Below are positions 47,301 to 62,300 of a DNA stretch of 64,000 nt, in pieces. The translations under genes were made by a program, and so were the position numbers. This stretch comes from Eremophila alpestris peregrina. Taxonomy: Eukaryota; Chordata; Aves; Passeriformes; Alaudidae. The stretch covers positions 4,854,000 to 4,917,999 of the forward strand of contig WMCF01000029.1 in assembly GCA_009792885.1 (NCBI GenBank), written 5' to 3'. The notes under the pieces were generated by a model. The model saw only the letters and a list, made by a program, of their open reading frames with translations, searched no databases and had not been told where the DNA came from. How positions within the stretch are numbered: position 1 is the first letter of the stretch; the number at the start of each line of letters is the position of its first letter.

Positions 47301-50300
47301 CCACTTGATAATGAAACACTTTTTGGTTTGCTTCTACCACATTTCCTTGAATGTCAGCTAGGATTTGACCAAAGTCAACTAAGCTGTTTTTAACCGAATT
47401 TCACAAATCAGTTTAACATCATTTAACACCTGTTTCCGTGTGGAAAAACAAATATTCCAGATACCTGCAGCTCCATCAAAATGCTATTCAGCAATGTCAA
47501 GAGCCCAATAAGATTTCCAGCAGTGCATTTGAGAGAACTGTAACCAGCTTTCCCACCTTATCTGCATTCCTTTGCTCCACGAGCACATGTCCTTGCGCAG
47601 GAGGAGGTTGTTGAGCGTGACAGCCCCGATGATGTAGAACATCTGCTTGACCACCTGTTTGATGAGCTCAGGGTCCATGCCATGCTGGCACATCACCGAG
47701 TGGAAGGAGTTCAGCTGCCGGATGATGGAGTCCAAGGTGTAGGTGCCCTCATCAGCAATGCTGGATGTTCTCTTCCGCAGCCCCGTCGGCTTCACCCCCG
47801 ACACTCCTTGGATGGTCTCGTGCTCCAGCATTCCTGAAACTACATTTGATCGACACCATCACTGCAATGACTGAAAACTGCTGATACACAAGCATATTGT
47901 GCAAGACAGCAAAGCAGAGAGAGTGGGCTGGGCTTTCTACTAGCCACAATTTGCCATGATTTCCAGAAATTGTGTGTCCGACTATGTCCTGCAAAATCTA
48001 AGTTCACAGGATTTTTACAAAGATTCCAGCATGTGTGTTTAAAAGGACAGTTAGAATCTAGCTCAAGAAAGTACTTTTTTCCTCCCAGGGTCATATGAGC
48101 AGCAGAGTCAGCAAACTGAGAGCTGTTCCATTCTTCCAAATACTGAAAGCATCATGAAAATTTCTGTGGGAGTACTGTCTGAACAGAAAATAGAAAGTAT
48201 ACTTAATTTTAAAAAATTCCTCTCTGAATGTTACCTTTATCACTGCTTGTGATTTAATTCCTCACTGCTGTCCATAACAACAACCAAACATATTTTTCCA
48301 TATTAATTTCAATTAAGAGTTCTCATGTAATTAAGGTTTAATTTTTCCATGGGATATTTCCTAACAGACAGGGCAACAAATATCAGATTGTCCAGACAGC
48401 TTCTTCCTGTAAATGCCTGATTTATGCCAAGCATGAATTAGGTATACCAATTTATTCTGGCACTGCCAGAAGAACCAGTCACAGTTTAGTTTTTCATCTA
48501 ATCCAACCTGTCCTTGTCATCTATGAACAGAATACCATGAGAACTATTTTTAGTTTAGGAAGAAATATAAGATACACCTACTTCCACCATCATGATTTTC
48601 ATTTTGGTACTATGTTGTGAAGCTTAAGGAATTCGACTTTGCCTTACCAATCATTGGTTGCAGAATATTTTCCAGCACTCGGACAAGTTGTTGGTAGATC
48701 TGAATAGCCAAGTCACTCAGTACTTGTCTGTATTCAGCTAAATCAAAATTAGTGAGGCAGTGTTCATTTTGACGAGGTGTATTATGCTTCATAAACCCCT
48801 GAATTCATAAAATAATAGAAATTAATGCTTCAGTAGAGCACAAAAATATTACACAAGCCCAGTATTTGCATATTGTTTCATGCAACAGACAAATAATACT
48901 GTAAGTCACAGCCCCTCAAAATTTTAGTTTGGAATTTTGATTCCAAAGTTGAGGCTAATGCTAGGATTTGCTTTTCAAGTGTGATGCACACAGCAGCTGC
49001 CTCCTTAACTCAAAATTTCTGGTCTGTGACACAGAAACAAACTCTGCCAGATTTCTGGTGGGCAGGACTCCCTTCCACTCCAGCATGGGCATTTTCACCT
49101 GGCCAGCTATGGCCAAAAACCCAGTTAAGCTTGAAAGAGGAACTGGGCATATCACAGCTTCCAGACATCAACTGGTCTGCCATACTATGCCTAAAAGGCT
49201 TAATAGGGCCTTTTTACAGGGAGTGCAGTGAATCATTGCTAAAAGCCATAATAGGAGCCACCAGATTTTCCTGTTTAATCTGAGCTGGCCTTTTTGGGAG
49301 CCCAATGTCATCTAGACTCTGGGTCCCAGCCCACAATAAAGGGAAGCTGGTTCCAATCTTACATCCCTGTGCTTTCCACTGATGCTGTCACCATCATTCC
49401 AAAAGGTGTAGCCATTTTAAGAGACTATAACTAGATCTTTTATAAAGATTTCTTCAAGAGCAGTGCTGACAACAGTACTGGAAGCAAGAGAAACTAGAGG
49501 AAGAGCACTGCTTACCTCTTCTCCACTGTACTGCTTCAAACAGTGCAAAAACCGGCAGGTGTTTGACAGCCAGAAGGACACTGTTTCAAAGTCATCTCCT
49601 CTTTTCTGGAGATAAAAACACAAGTCAGCAAAGACTGGCAGGAGAAATAAAACAATAGAATGCAAGACACACAACTAAACATTTAAAATACACTTTCTAG
49701 TAGATCCTCATTCTGATGTTTTGCAAAATTTTGTGTATTACAGTAATGTATGAGGAAAGCAAGGGGTTTGGCAAAGTGCCATTTAACACCCTCTTTGTTT
49801 CCCTTCAGTAATTTTCACGAATTTGATTTTCTCCACAGAGATGATCTTTCTGTGTTTTACAGACCCATCCTAATTGCTCTGGGCAGAAATCAAAGGGCAA
49901 TGTGACTGTATTCCCAAAATACCCAATGACTCTTGTGAAGAGCCCAGAGGGGAAGACTAGAATGATAAAGAGCCAGCAGAAGGAGCAGAGAACAATTCGG
50001 TTTTGATGAATGCTACTTACATCATAACCTTTTTGGCAGCCTGGTATGGAAAATGAAACAAAACAACAAACCCTTCTCACCAAAGAACAGAGGATCAAGT
50101 ATATGCTGAGTAGTTCTAGAGCACCATAATGTGCACTTCCTTCACTTAAAAATGTTCAAAAATTCCTATGGATATCTAAGCTCCAGCAGCATTGTTTACT
50201 AAGTATTTTTTCAAAACTTGTAGTTTGATTAAAGGCTTGGCTTTTGACACATCTCTCTCATTTAAAAAATAAAAAAAATAGGTAAGCATAAAACATATTT

Positions 50301-53300
50301 ATGTCTTAATAATGCCTTCAAGATACACCTGGCCTGAACTCTCCCAGCCAACTCCTTGCAAAGACTTTGGGCAGTAACATATTATCATCACTGTAATCTG
50401 CAGGTGAAGCAAATGAGGAATTTGTTAACCAAAACTGCAAATGAAGCTGTTTATTTAAGCACTCTGGAAAAGATCAACAAAGACTCACTCTGCAAACTCT
50501 GACTACATCTTTATAAGCTGAGCTTCAGAGGAGGGAGACTACTCAAAACAAAAAGAAGGAAGTTGTTTTTCCCATTAATTCAATACATCTCTGCTACTAT
50601 ATGGATAAAATGCCAGCAATGTAATTTGTTATTTTTTTAACACAACCCTTGGGACTTTAGTGGGAGCTCACTCATCGCAAATCCAGAGCCAATTCACTTT
50701 TCCTCATTCTCCTAAAGTAAAACCAAAAGCGAATTTTAAATTGAGGCTTTTTCTAAACTAAGCAGACTAACTAACCTTTAACACTTTTTTGATGCCATTG
50801 ATAGTGGAAGTCAACAACGACCGCACTTTCTGGTCATCATTAAGGTAATCTGCATGGCGCACACACATGAACAAAATATATGCTGGTAGTCCTGGAATCA
50901 GGTTGACAGCTACCCCACGTGGTTTCAGCTCTTGGGAAAAACAAACACACATTGTCTTGTTAAGTGTCAAGTCACTGGAAGATGTTATATGAGGTAATTG
51001 CAACCTCCCCAGTTAATAGCATATACATGTATATAAATATATATAAACCTGGCCAGCGAAAACTCAGAGCAAAACTAAGAGCCACTTTCTTGGTACAAGA
51101 ACAGAATAAGAAAATATAAGTGCCTGCTGAACATAGGCAGGCATGTTAATATGTACTATACTGATCAGGAAGCATAATTAGATAACAATACACATTTAGG
51201 AACTGCAGATAAACTGAACACTGTCAAAACCAAAACAAGCTCTTCATTTCCTAATGCAAATTCTGTGCTCTTATCTTTCATTTTTCAGAGTGTATGGAAG
51301 CAGAGAAGGCCACAAATGAGAAAGATGCTTACCTAAAATAAGATTCTTGACAAGCTTCTGTTCATCCTCCTTCTTATATTCCAACATCCCTTGGAAGTCC
51401 TTTTCTTTCCGTGGAATGTTAACTGGACGGATCGGTTCATCAATGATTTGTCCAGGTGATATGTTCTCCATCTGGCCCACTTCAGAGAGAAAATGAAGAG
51501 AAATATTACATTTTCCAGGGAAACCAATACATACCAAAGACCTTTCTGTAACATTCCTAAGCAAAGTCCTGGCTCCAGCAGGACAGGGAAGAGAATATTA
51601 AGAGCAAAACTGAGAAAACTGGTCAGCTGAGAAAAAGATGGTTTAGTGAGTGAAAGGGGCTGGCGAGGCAAAGCAAAGGCCATCACTCATAATAAACCCC
51701 CACCCCAAGGGAACTGATATCCAGCCAGTCTCAAACAACAGCTACTTTGCATGCAAAAAACCCTCCTGTGGCTCCTGACATTAGGAGGTGCAGCTTATGG
51801 AATGTTCCTTTGGCCAGTCTGGGTCAGCTGTCCTGGCTGTGTGCCCATCTGCCCTCCCACCTCAGCTTACTGAGGGGACAGAGTGGGGAAAAAAATGAAA
51901 CCTTGACACTGTCCAGCAGTAGCCACAACACTGGTGTATTCCCAGCAGTGTTATAGATTCAAATCCAAAATACAGCATCACACAAGGTGCTATGATGAAA
52001 GTTAACTCCATCCCAGTCAGACCTACTGCATCTTCTAAGTTAATTAGGCAATAAACACAGACCAAACTATATTTTCAGGAGCAGATGTAACTGAACAGTA
52101 TTTTAAGACTTTTTAAAAAACCCACTTTATTTGAGTAACTAATCTTCACACTCAAAGGAAAACTAGGTAACTCATTTTTGCCTGGTTCATATTTAGCACT
52201 GCTTTTCTCTTGACAAAACCAGATGCTGTCTTTGAGTACAGAAACAGTGCAGGAAACATTCCTTTATGTTTGAATACTTTGTCCCTTCACAGAAACATCA
52301 ATCTCCTTTTCTCACCTTCTAAACACATCTTCTAAAGGTTGATAAAGGAACACCCAGAGGTCTGAGCATACATCCTGTTTCTGCAATCAACAGAGGCTAA
52401 AGCCACTGAACACCTCACAACTGCTAAAACAGATGGGTATGATGACAATCAGATCACAAAGTAAACCAAAATCTTTCTCTCATATTAGAAAAGTACCTTC
52501 AAGTTCACCAATCTTCTTAGCAAATACTTTCAACTGCTTCTTTAACTTGCGAACAGTTTTGTCCTGCTTTTCCAGCTGCTCCATCAAATCCTGTAAATTA
52601 AAATAAGGGAAAGATTAAGGTATGGGAACAATCCTGCACCGTGTGACAGAGACAAAAACAGTGCTGTTAGAGTTACAAGCCAGTGAGGAAAGCTGAACAG
52701 AAGTGCCATCCTCTGGCCAAGGGTTGCAAGCTGGAACACTGCCTACAACATAAGCCAAATATTGCAAATATTATTAAGTTATATGCAGCATGACAAAGGC
52801 AAAGCTCATAGGCAGGTAGATTCTGCAGACACTCAGAATGAGGTCAGTTTGTACAGCAGAAGATAATTTTGCTGCAAACACATCTCCCTAATGTTTCCTC
52901 CCTGCTCTTCCAAATGCCTCACAGAAATTATTTTCTTTATTATTAAACAGCTGTCCTGTATTTCTGCATCATTTATTCCTGTCTTTAAGACTGACTCCTT
53001 ATTCAGACCTATCCACATTATGAGAAGATGAGAGATTCATAGAAAGACCATAAATTGCACACAAATTTACCAAATCAAACATCCAAACACCATTTCTTGT
53101 GTTGCTCTGCCATTTCCCTTGCTGTCATCGCATTTCCTTACACTGAAACTGGTTTCTTGCATGCTTTTATTCTGTATTTGAATAACATCTAGCATCTACC
53201 AGTCCTATTCTTTTAATAAACCGTATTTGTCCTTCAAAGGAACACTCCCCAGAAATCTATCTTTGAATAGTTCTGTGACATATCTGTTGTAGTACATTCA

Positions 53301-56300
53301 TAAAACAATTGTGTAATTAAGAAAGGGAAAGTCTTTCTAAAGAAAGCAAAACCTCAAGCTAAAACAACTTGAAAGCCATTCCAGGTTAAGTGTTGGAAAG
53401 CAGCTTAGAAAAAAAATCTCCTAAGCATGAGGATTATTCTTGGCACTGGTAAGAACATAAGTGATTGTGAACTCCCTGTATCAAAAGCATCATCTGGGAA
53501 ACTACACCTCTTCTGAAGTACTGAAAAATGTTAGTGCAGCATGGGCACAAACCTTAATCATGTAGTAAAAGTGTTGACAAGCTGATACAATATACTTGAG
53601 CAGTAATATATTAGGCCTGTTGACAACAAAATTGAGGCCATGCTTCACATTCAAAGCACCATTTAATTTTACAAACAGAAATCCTGTTAATAACACTACA
53701 TACTTCTTGTCAGATAAAACAATTTCTCCTCAACTTATCAAAAAAGATACACATAAGTTCGACAGACTGCTTTGAGTGTATCAGGGAAGGGATATGATTT
53801 CAGAACAACCCCTATGTGAGGACAAATAAAGTTCTTTCTATGGTTACTCTAGAAAAATTTAACAGATTCCACATCTCATCAAGATCTGGAAACTCAAAGA
53901 TTATATTCTTTCAAGCTCACCATATGGGGCTGTCTTTAATTACTATGAAAATATTATCTCCAATGTCATTCTTCATATTTTGAATTTCTGAAAAATGTTA
54001 CAATAAAAATAAATTCAGGCTATGACTGCATTGCTGGCATTATTCACCTTGGTAAAGACCTGTAGTTGTCTACTTTTCTGAACTGAATCTAAATGTATCA
54101 AAGTTTCAAACCAAAGAGTAGTTTTGAAAATTGAACCTCTTTTCCAGGGCAGTATGAAGTGGTATTCAAAAAGAAACTGCTTTGCTCACAGTGCAAGGCT
54201 TTTATTAGTAACAAAACTGTGCATCAAAAAGAAACACAGATTACACAAAGGATGCTAAGACTAACAAAAAAAGCAGTGAAGGAAGTAATTGGCATCGTGA
54301 AGCTCTCTGCAGGGGGATTTCCTCTGAAAGGGAGAAAAGGAGACAGCCTGCTTTTCAATTAGTGCTTCAGAAAGAGCAAGCAGACAACAGAGAAACAGCA
54401 TTCACACAAACTACATACAATCATCCGCTTGTAAAGGGAAATCCGGTACAACTGATACTTCTTGGGGTCATCTGCATACAACTCCTCATAAAACTGCAAA
54501 AATAGGGACAGGATTGGTTTTCTCCCTCCCTCTGAGACACTGAAACTGCAGTGAGCACTGTACAGATTAAATCAGAATACAACAAGATCAAGAATCTCCT
54601 ACTCTTAGGTAGCCTAGGCCTCCGTTGTGTTCAGGCCAGCACCTCCCAGAGAGAAGCTGATGTAGATGAGTTGCAGAACAGTCAGATCTTTTAAAAATGG
54701 GCCACACTAGGACTGTGAAAGCATGGAATACAACCTTTGTGAGAATGGGGACAGGACATTTTCTTATGCTAATCAAGATGGGATTGCAGTGAACACTACA
54801 ATTCTAACACCGCATCTGGAAAGTTCCAAATTGTTTCCACTCCAGGGCTAGGAGTGGAACTGAGACATACACCTGGCTTGGAGTGGACTTGCAATAGTCA
54901 AACATTTGAAGTGAAATACTAAGGAATGAGTCTATATTTAACAAGTAAAATTACACTCAGTGTATTTGAAAACAAAGAGAACTCCTCTGGGCTATAATTA
55001 CATGACTGTGTGTTGTCTTGGGAACACAATGTGATGCGTTGGTCTCTGGGGGGGAAAATGGCTAAAAATTGTAAAATATGACTAAGCAGCAGGATGGAGC
55101 TGCTGAGACAGAAACATCCACCTTTGCCACTGAGAGACCACAGCTGCTGGGGCAACTTACACTTTTAGCCATTTCTCCAACCTGTATCAGCTGAATTATC
55201 CAATACTTTGCTCAAAATATTTGGTATTAAGACAAGACTCCAACAGTGGTAACTTCTGTCATGTACATTAGCAGGAAACATGACACCTTGGCTTGTTTGG
55301 AGGAAGCAATGACACTCACAACTAGGATTTTTCAGGCTGAAGTAGCGTATTTATCAATAACAAGTCAAACATATTCCAACACAGGTCTCTTTGGAAGATT
55401 TCCCCAGAAATGAAGTAGTCCACATAAGATGAACATACTCCTTTGTAGAAGAAGGTAGAGAGCTTTGCTCCATCCTTCCTTCACACAAAAATGTAGTGCA
55501 GTACACATGGAATACCAACTATCAGCTAAGTGACTTCTATCCAAGTTTCTTTTTATGGAACTATTTCTTTTTTCAAAACATACTGAATAGCTGGAGCTTG
55601 TAAAACAGTGGGTTATCTGTGTAGCTTAAGGCAGGGAAGAAAGAAATGGGAAGATAAATGACATTAAATAATTAAAGAATTACATCAGAATTTTTCAATG
55701 AAATAAACTAACATACTTCAGGAGAAACACCACTCCTTGGCATTATTAGTTTTTATGACTTCCCTGGATATCAACATTCTATTTAGCCATGACTAGACTC
55801 ACCAGCTGGAAGCTGGGATCCACAAGCTTCCTCCATGCCCCAAACTTCAAACCAATTTCCTGAAACATTACTTCAGGAGCAATCACAAGCCTCTCTCTCC
55901 CATTATCTTACACTCAAGTAAACCACTACCCTCGTGCAATTTTTCTGCAGGAAGCTGCCATCTGAAAAAATGATAAGAACCCAGAGGTGTGGCAGGTGTG
56001 TAGGTCCCCATGCCTGCTCCTGCAGCATCATTTCTCTTACCAGGTTCTCATTAGTCAGCCGGGTGATCTCGTGCTGCAGGCTGGCTTCAATGCGCGCCTC
56101 GGGGGGCAGCTGCAGGTTCTGGGCCAGGAGCTGCTGCTGCCGATTGTTTTCCTCCTTCAGACTCTGGATCTCACCTCGTAGAGATTCCAGCTCATTCTCG
56201 TGGCTCTTCTTCTGAGACTGAAGCTGAGACTCCAGCAGCCTGAGGAGGTTGAGCAACAGTTCGCGTGAGCACACTCAGAAAGTTACATCCCCAATACTCA

Positions 56301-59300
56301 GAGGGAGTGTAAAGCTTTAGCTGCTGCTCAGGAACAATTAGCCATGGCTTGCAAAGGAAAATGAAAAAGGCAGAGTACTCTTTAAACCCTTCAGTATGCC
56401 TTCTAATTAAATTAGGCTTGCATGATCAAAAAGGAGAGAGAAGCTAATTGTGACACTGCTTCGTGTTTCCTTTGATTGAACACCTACTGTACATGGTGTC
56501 ACCGTGGCAATAAATGTAAAGCTAAGTCTTCTCAGATTGACTGAAGGGGCTTTAAAGAGGTTTTACCTCAAAACAAATCAAATAATCTTACAGGAAGACA
56601 ACACTATGTTCTCTTTAAGTCAGCACCTTGCAATATTAACAATGGAAAATATTTTTAGAGATGACTTTTTCAGTCAGAAACCATTTAATTGCAAGTGCAC
56701 AGAAGTAATCTTTATTTTTACATTAAAACCAACATTTTTTAGAGGGTTGTCCTTAATGTATTAAAGGTCAACAACAGAATCAAACTCAGGACTGAAATCC
56801 AGGAGCTTTATCCTCACCATTAATTTGTGCTTTCCCCTTGGGCACATCACATCTCAAATTCTTCTCATTGTGAAATGGGGATAACTCATACCAGCCTCCT
56901 GCCAGGCAGTGCTGGGGGATCTACTCCTGTCCAAGGGCTCTGACTCAACTTTGTACATACACAGGAAATGACCATACTAGTGACTACCAGTGTTCAATTA
57001 GACAATATTCCAGGGTTTAAATATGCATAAGGCAGGAACATTTATTAGTAACTAGACCGAAGCACGCAAGGGCAAACAGTCATTTACCTGCACTGCTCTG
57101 CCATTTAATATAAAGCTCCCTGCAGTCTAATATAAAGTCTCTGCAGTGCCAGGACAAGAGGCAAGAGGCACAGAGCAAACCAAGCCCCATCCTGCTCTGC
57201 AGAACACTTGCTCTTAGTTAGATCTTCACAGGTTTACACAACAGTGTTAAGGGTAGAATGAGTTAGCACCAGAAAAGGAAGGACTTCAGTTAGTAGCAGT
57301 CATTGCAAAATACCACCTTCTGTAGTACTGCTACCAAATGCATACACTGAAGAACACCAGCAGTGCTGATGTAGTGAATTAGTTGTCAGGGCAGGACTAG
57401 GAAGCATTTTGGAAGTCAGGGACACCAAGGAGCACACAGAGCCAGAGCTGCACTTCTTGACAAGGCTCTCGCCTGCCCCATGAGCAGCACAGTCCTTGCA
57501 GAGACCACAGTGATCCCCCTGAGGCTTCAACAGCACCATGAGGAGCTAAAGATTACATCTCTGTCTTGGTTATTTTGTGACTTACATTTTGAATCTGGCA
57601 TGGAGAGACATGGGAGAAGAATGTTTAATTTACTGAACTTGAGACACAAGGAGAGTAAGACTCATTTCAGTTTGGAACTTAAGACTACACTGAAGCTACT
57701 TAAACAACAGCTTAATTACTAAAATGATTGTACTTCTTTAGGCTGAAAAACTGTAAGGAATATAAATTTTGAACCTTGTGTAAAGGCACACAAATAGTAG
57801 TACATGGCTACAAATGCTTTCCAGCTGTGGAGTTTCTGGTATTTTACAGTCTACTTTTGTGCAAATGTTCTTATGAATTATGTATTGGCTGTTGTGCCAT
57901 CTTAAACTTTTTAAATGACAAAACCTGACAAGTAGAAAGCTTTAGGGACTAGGTTTGAGGAAACTCCTAATTTGTATAATTTGTGTTGAATTTTTTCCTA
58001 ACTGTTAAAGCAATAGAAGTACTGTAGCTAAAGCAAACCCATAGCAAGGGGTACAGTTAGCTAGAAAAGAAGATGCAAATGAAGGAAAAAAAAAAACATT
58101 CTGAGAAGTCTGGTAACCTGTTGGCTTGTTTTAACCCTTCATAAGCCAGCCAAAGTTCTCCGTCCTCATTCAGCATATGATAGTCCTGGGGAGATTGCCT
58201 TTCAAGAAAGGTGTTTAAAAAAATACAAGAGATATATGTGATGGTGATGAGGTGACATGGTAAGGACATTACACACTACATTACAGTTACTACAAAGAGA
58301 GACAAAAAACACTCTAGAACAACTTAGCAAATTACTTTTCTTGCTTATGTGTTTTTCTTCTCAATGATGCAATTCAGCTCTCAGTGACAGCCCAGCTGCT
58401 TACAGCATTCTGTGCTGTTACAATAACTGCATTGCCACACACTATTGTGACCACTGTGGTTCAGAGGGTGGCAAACCAGCCTGGGGAATGGCACCCAGGC
58501 AGGGCCATGCAGCAATTACAGGCTAAGAAGATGGAAATCCAGAAAGCCTGATTTCACATTTCCCCATTATTTCCAAATGCTTTCAAATGCTGCACACAAC
58601 AATTTTACTAATGAGATCAAATTACAACCCCAGCTATGAGTGTTCTCTAGACACACATGGATGGATCTGACTGAACACAATACACACAGTGTGTCACAGC
58701 AGACCCCAACTGATTACAAAATATAGATAGAGAATTTGTACCTGTTTGTTTCCTTCAGTCCAATATATGCCTGTGCTATTTCTCCTTTGTCCTTCATCTT
58801 CTGTACATCCTCCAAGAGGATTGTAGCATCTGTCATTGTATGCTGGAAAAAGAATGATAATTTCCATGTAACAATATAACTGCTCCTTGAATCTGTGTTT
58901 TCTTCACGTGGGACACTAATCCTTGAGTAGCCACATTAAATAAGTGTGGGTACCTGAGCAAGAGGTTGGTCCATAATTTCTATGTCCATTTGGTTTATCT
59001 TTTAAAATAAATGCATACAAAATTGTCTGTCTAGTAACTGGGTACATATGTTAACCTCTTTTCATTTGTTCATCACTTAAAAGGAACAAAATAAATTTCA
59101 TGGAAAGTTGAATTTCCATTTTATTCAAATTACCACAAACAACTGCTAATACTAAAACTGAAGCAGCATATTTCTGCCAGCTTAATTCTATTAATAAACA
59201 TAGCATTACATAGAGTCTTTCAAAGATCAAAAATAAAAACTATATGTATTTTAAATACTCTGTCAAAGCAGGAAAGAATTGACAAGGGCTTGAGATTTTC

Positions 59301-62300
59301 TAATTTAGTTAAAATCATAGTATCATTTAGTTTCAGTTTTGAATATTTATTATGGCACTTTTGCTTTTTCCTCAGTAAAACTTGAAATACTTAATAGATT
59401 TTTACAGTCACCTTGGCCAGTCTGATCTGAGTTACTGCCATGGAGTACCACAGAACTTGAATGAACATAAGAGATGGAATTCTGACTTTTTGACTTTCAA
59501 AACAAGCAGATGCTGTTTTCATGAGCAGAATTTTGAAAAATATTTACAGTAACAGCTCTATGGACATAAATTCTGGAGCCTAAATCTTTATGTCTAGTAA
59601 GATTTTTGCTATCCAATATGAAAAATAAAATATGTAAGCTCCTCAAAGAATTATTCCCAATGTCTTTATAAGATATTTGAGGTCTTTCTACTATTAATTT
59701 ACAACAGAGTAGAATTGCTGTATCTCACCTGCCAATCTATCAAGCTTTAGCAGTATGAACATTTACCATTTAGGGTCAGTTCAGTTTCTTATAATCTTAT
59801 ATGTATTCAACTACATTTTCTAATAAAACATTCAGCAATTCCCACCTCCACAAGGTTTGTTGCTTGCTGAGGATAGCAAATACTCTAAAGTAAGGCACTT
59901 CTTTATACCACAGACACCTAATTTGTTGTGAAATATAAGGGCTTTGCAAGTTAACAGAGGTCAGATTCTCAAATCACAGTGCTCCCTGGATCACTGTCCT
60001 TACCCCTTAAACACACTCAGCCAGAACCATGATGGAGCTGACAGACCAATTCTTAAATCCTTCCTTTCATATTCAAGTTTCATAAACCAACAGTTCAAAA
60101 CTGTTAGATCTGCTTGTTTTGAATTAACTTGTTTCCCTGTGCAGAGCATGAAGATGGGAATGCAGAGGACACAGTATTATGGGAAAAGTTTTTCAATAAT
60201 ATCAAGGTAAAATGCAAGAATATGTAGGTCACTTAAGAGGCAGGGAAATGACAGCTCAGTATTGTTGAGGGTTCTTTTAGCATTTAGGAAGTTCTGGTTT
60301 ATAACTGTAGAAGAAAATGTGTACCTTATCCTCCTGGCAATCAAATTGGTAGGCAAGAAAGAAGAAAAACAAAGCATTAAAAAAAAAAAATCTGTCTGTG
60401 CTTCATCTGTCTAACCTAAAAAGCAGAAGCTATCTGCAAACTGGCTGCTGGCCATCCCACAGGTCACCTTCCTATTTCCCTCCTACTCACAGCTGCTGTA
60501 AAATCAACACATCCATCCCACCACTGCTGAAAATGTTACTGAAAGATTTACTAAGCATTTCTTAACAATGTTCTAATTATTACAGAAAAATGCGTTCTGT
60601 TTTCTTTACAGTCAATAATTTAAAACAAGACTTATACACCTTTATGCACCACAGACTTCCAGTTTACTTAGGACAAATATAGCCATAATTTCCTTTGCAG
60701 CAGCAAAGGAAAGATGACATATCTGTTCACTCCTTGCTGCAGTTATGAAACACAAGATAGCTCAGTTCAGTGGAAATTACTAGTTCCTTGATTTACATGA
60801 TACCTTTTCAAGTTGAATGATTCTTGTTTGCAAAGCTATTACTTCCCTAACTATGTCATCAGAGTCAGAGCTTTTTAGATGTGCATCTCAGTGGTTGTAA
60901 TCTACTTTCTATAAAAGCACATAGCATCTATCAAGCAATAATATGGAATTTGCATATCTTCAGAGGGCATGAAATATTACTGACCTGCAATCATACAGAT
61001 GTAGAACCAACTGTTCCTTTTACTGAACTAATAATTGAAAGGAATTCCTGAGAATTCCTTTTAATTTTCCAGTCCAACTGCACACTAGAGAAATGATACA
61101 GCTCCCAATGAGAATTATTTGTGCACTGTTAAAGGAGTTTGGGGCATCACACCTTTGGTACAACCTGTACATCTTCACATGAGTGCTGGCAGAGAAACCC
61201 CAGACTGGTTGATTAATACAAGCTCCTAATTCAGACTGCACTAATAATGGACCAATGGATTACACTTAGAAAAGTTTCCAAACTCAGACTATTTTCTTCT
61301 GCCATTTCAAGCTGTTAATAAACAAATCATGTCAATGATGCAATGTAGCTCTCCTCCAGAGTGCACCTGCTGAGTGTGATTTACCTTGGGCTGAATTGCC
61401 TCTTTCTGGCTAACAAGCTGAGACCTCAGGATGAGAACTTCTTCCTTGCGTACTTCCAGCTCCTCACTGACCGAGGTCAGCTGGTCCAGGAGGACTCTGT
61501 ATGCTGGGGCACCAGGAGCAGTCACCTCTGGAGCTCGTGTCTCTGTGAGGGCCTTCTGCAGCTCATTCAACTCGTTCTTCAGCTTTTTATTCTCAGATTC
61601 AAGTTCTTGACGCTGCAAGAAACAGGGACAATTCCGTCACCCAGCAGCACTGCAACATGTCTGTAACCCACAGGTACAAAACTATGGACAGAAATGGTAA
61701 AAGTGATGTGTAACTGCAAGAAATCCACCAATCTCCCTTATATCCCTGGCCTTTTGATTATGGTCAGTAGTGTCTGGGAGGATTTCACTAACAGGACTAA
61801 CTTTTTGTCTGAAATGTGAAACCAGAACACACACACATGAATCAGACAGATTTGATGGGAAACAGAATTGCTAATCTTTTTTTCCTCTTATTCCCCCCTT
61901 AGCAAAAAAAAAAAAAAGTGCACAGCAAATAGTGGTCAGTAGGCTAAGAAAATTCTATGTCACTATTAGGAAATATTTTTATTTCTAGTGGTCTAAGATA
62001 TGCAGTAATTTAAATAATGTTTTTGAAAAAGAGACCTACATTTATCACTGTATTTCTGCTCAAATTAACTTGCAAGCTGTAGTAAGTGTTTTGACAGAGA
62101 ACTCCCCCTGGCTTAGGGGATCTGTTGGTTTTGCATACCCAGCCACACACTCTACACCTCAAAAAGAGCAGTCCTACAATGAAATCACTGCTGGGGAATA
62201 TTTGTTCTACTTTCTCCAGCTACTGTTTGGAAACAGGAGGCCTGATGTAATTTTCAATGCCAGCACATACAGCTGGTGGCAAGAGTCTTACTAGAAAAAA

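Noticed and set aside
52723..52740. A second CTCF-like core, TGCCATCCTCTGG
   Set aside because: Two core positions differ from the consensus, so it is not distinguishable from chance.
59846..59866. A 21-nt in-frame segment with good splice signals (QATNLVE) in the MYO5A intron between exon B and the TMTD exon
   Set aside because: Acceptor and donor look fine, but a 21-nt open segment arises easily by chance and I know of no homologous residues in any myosin V.
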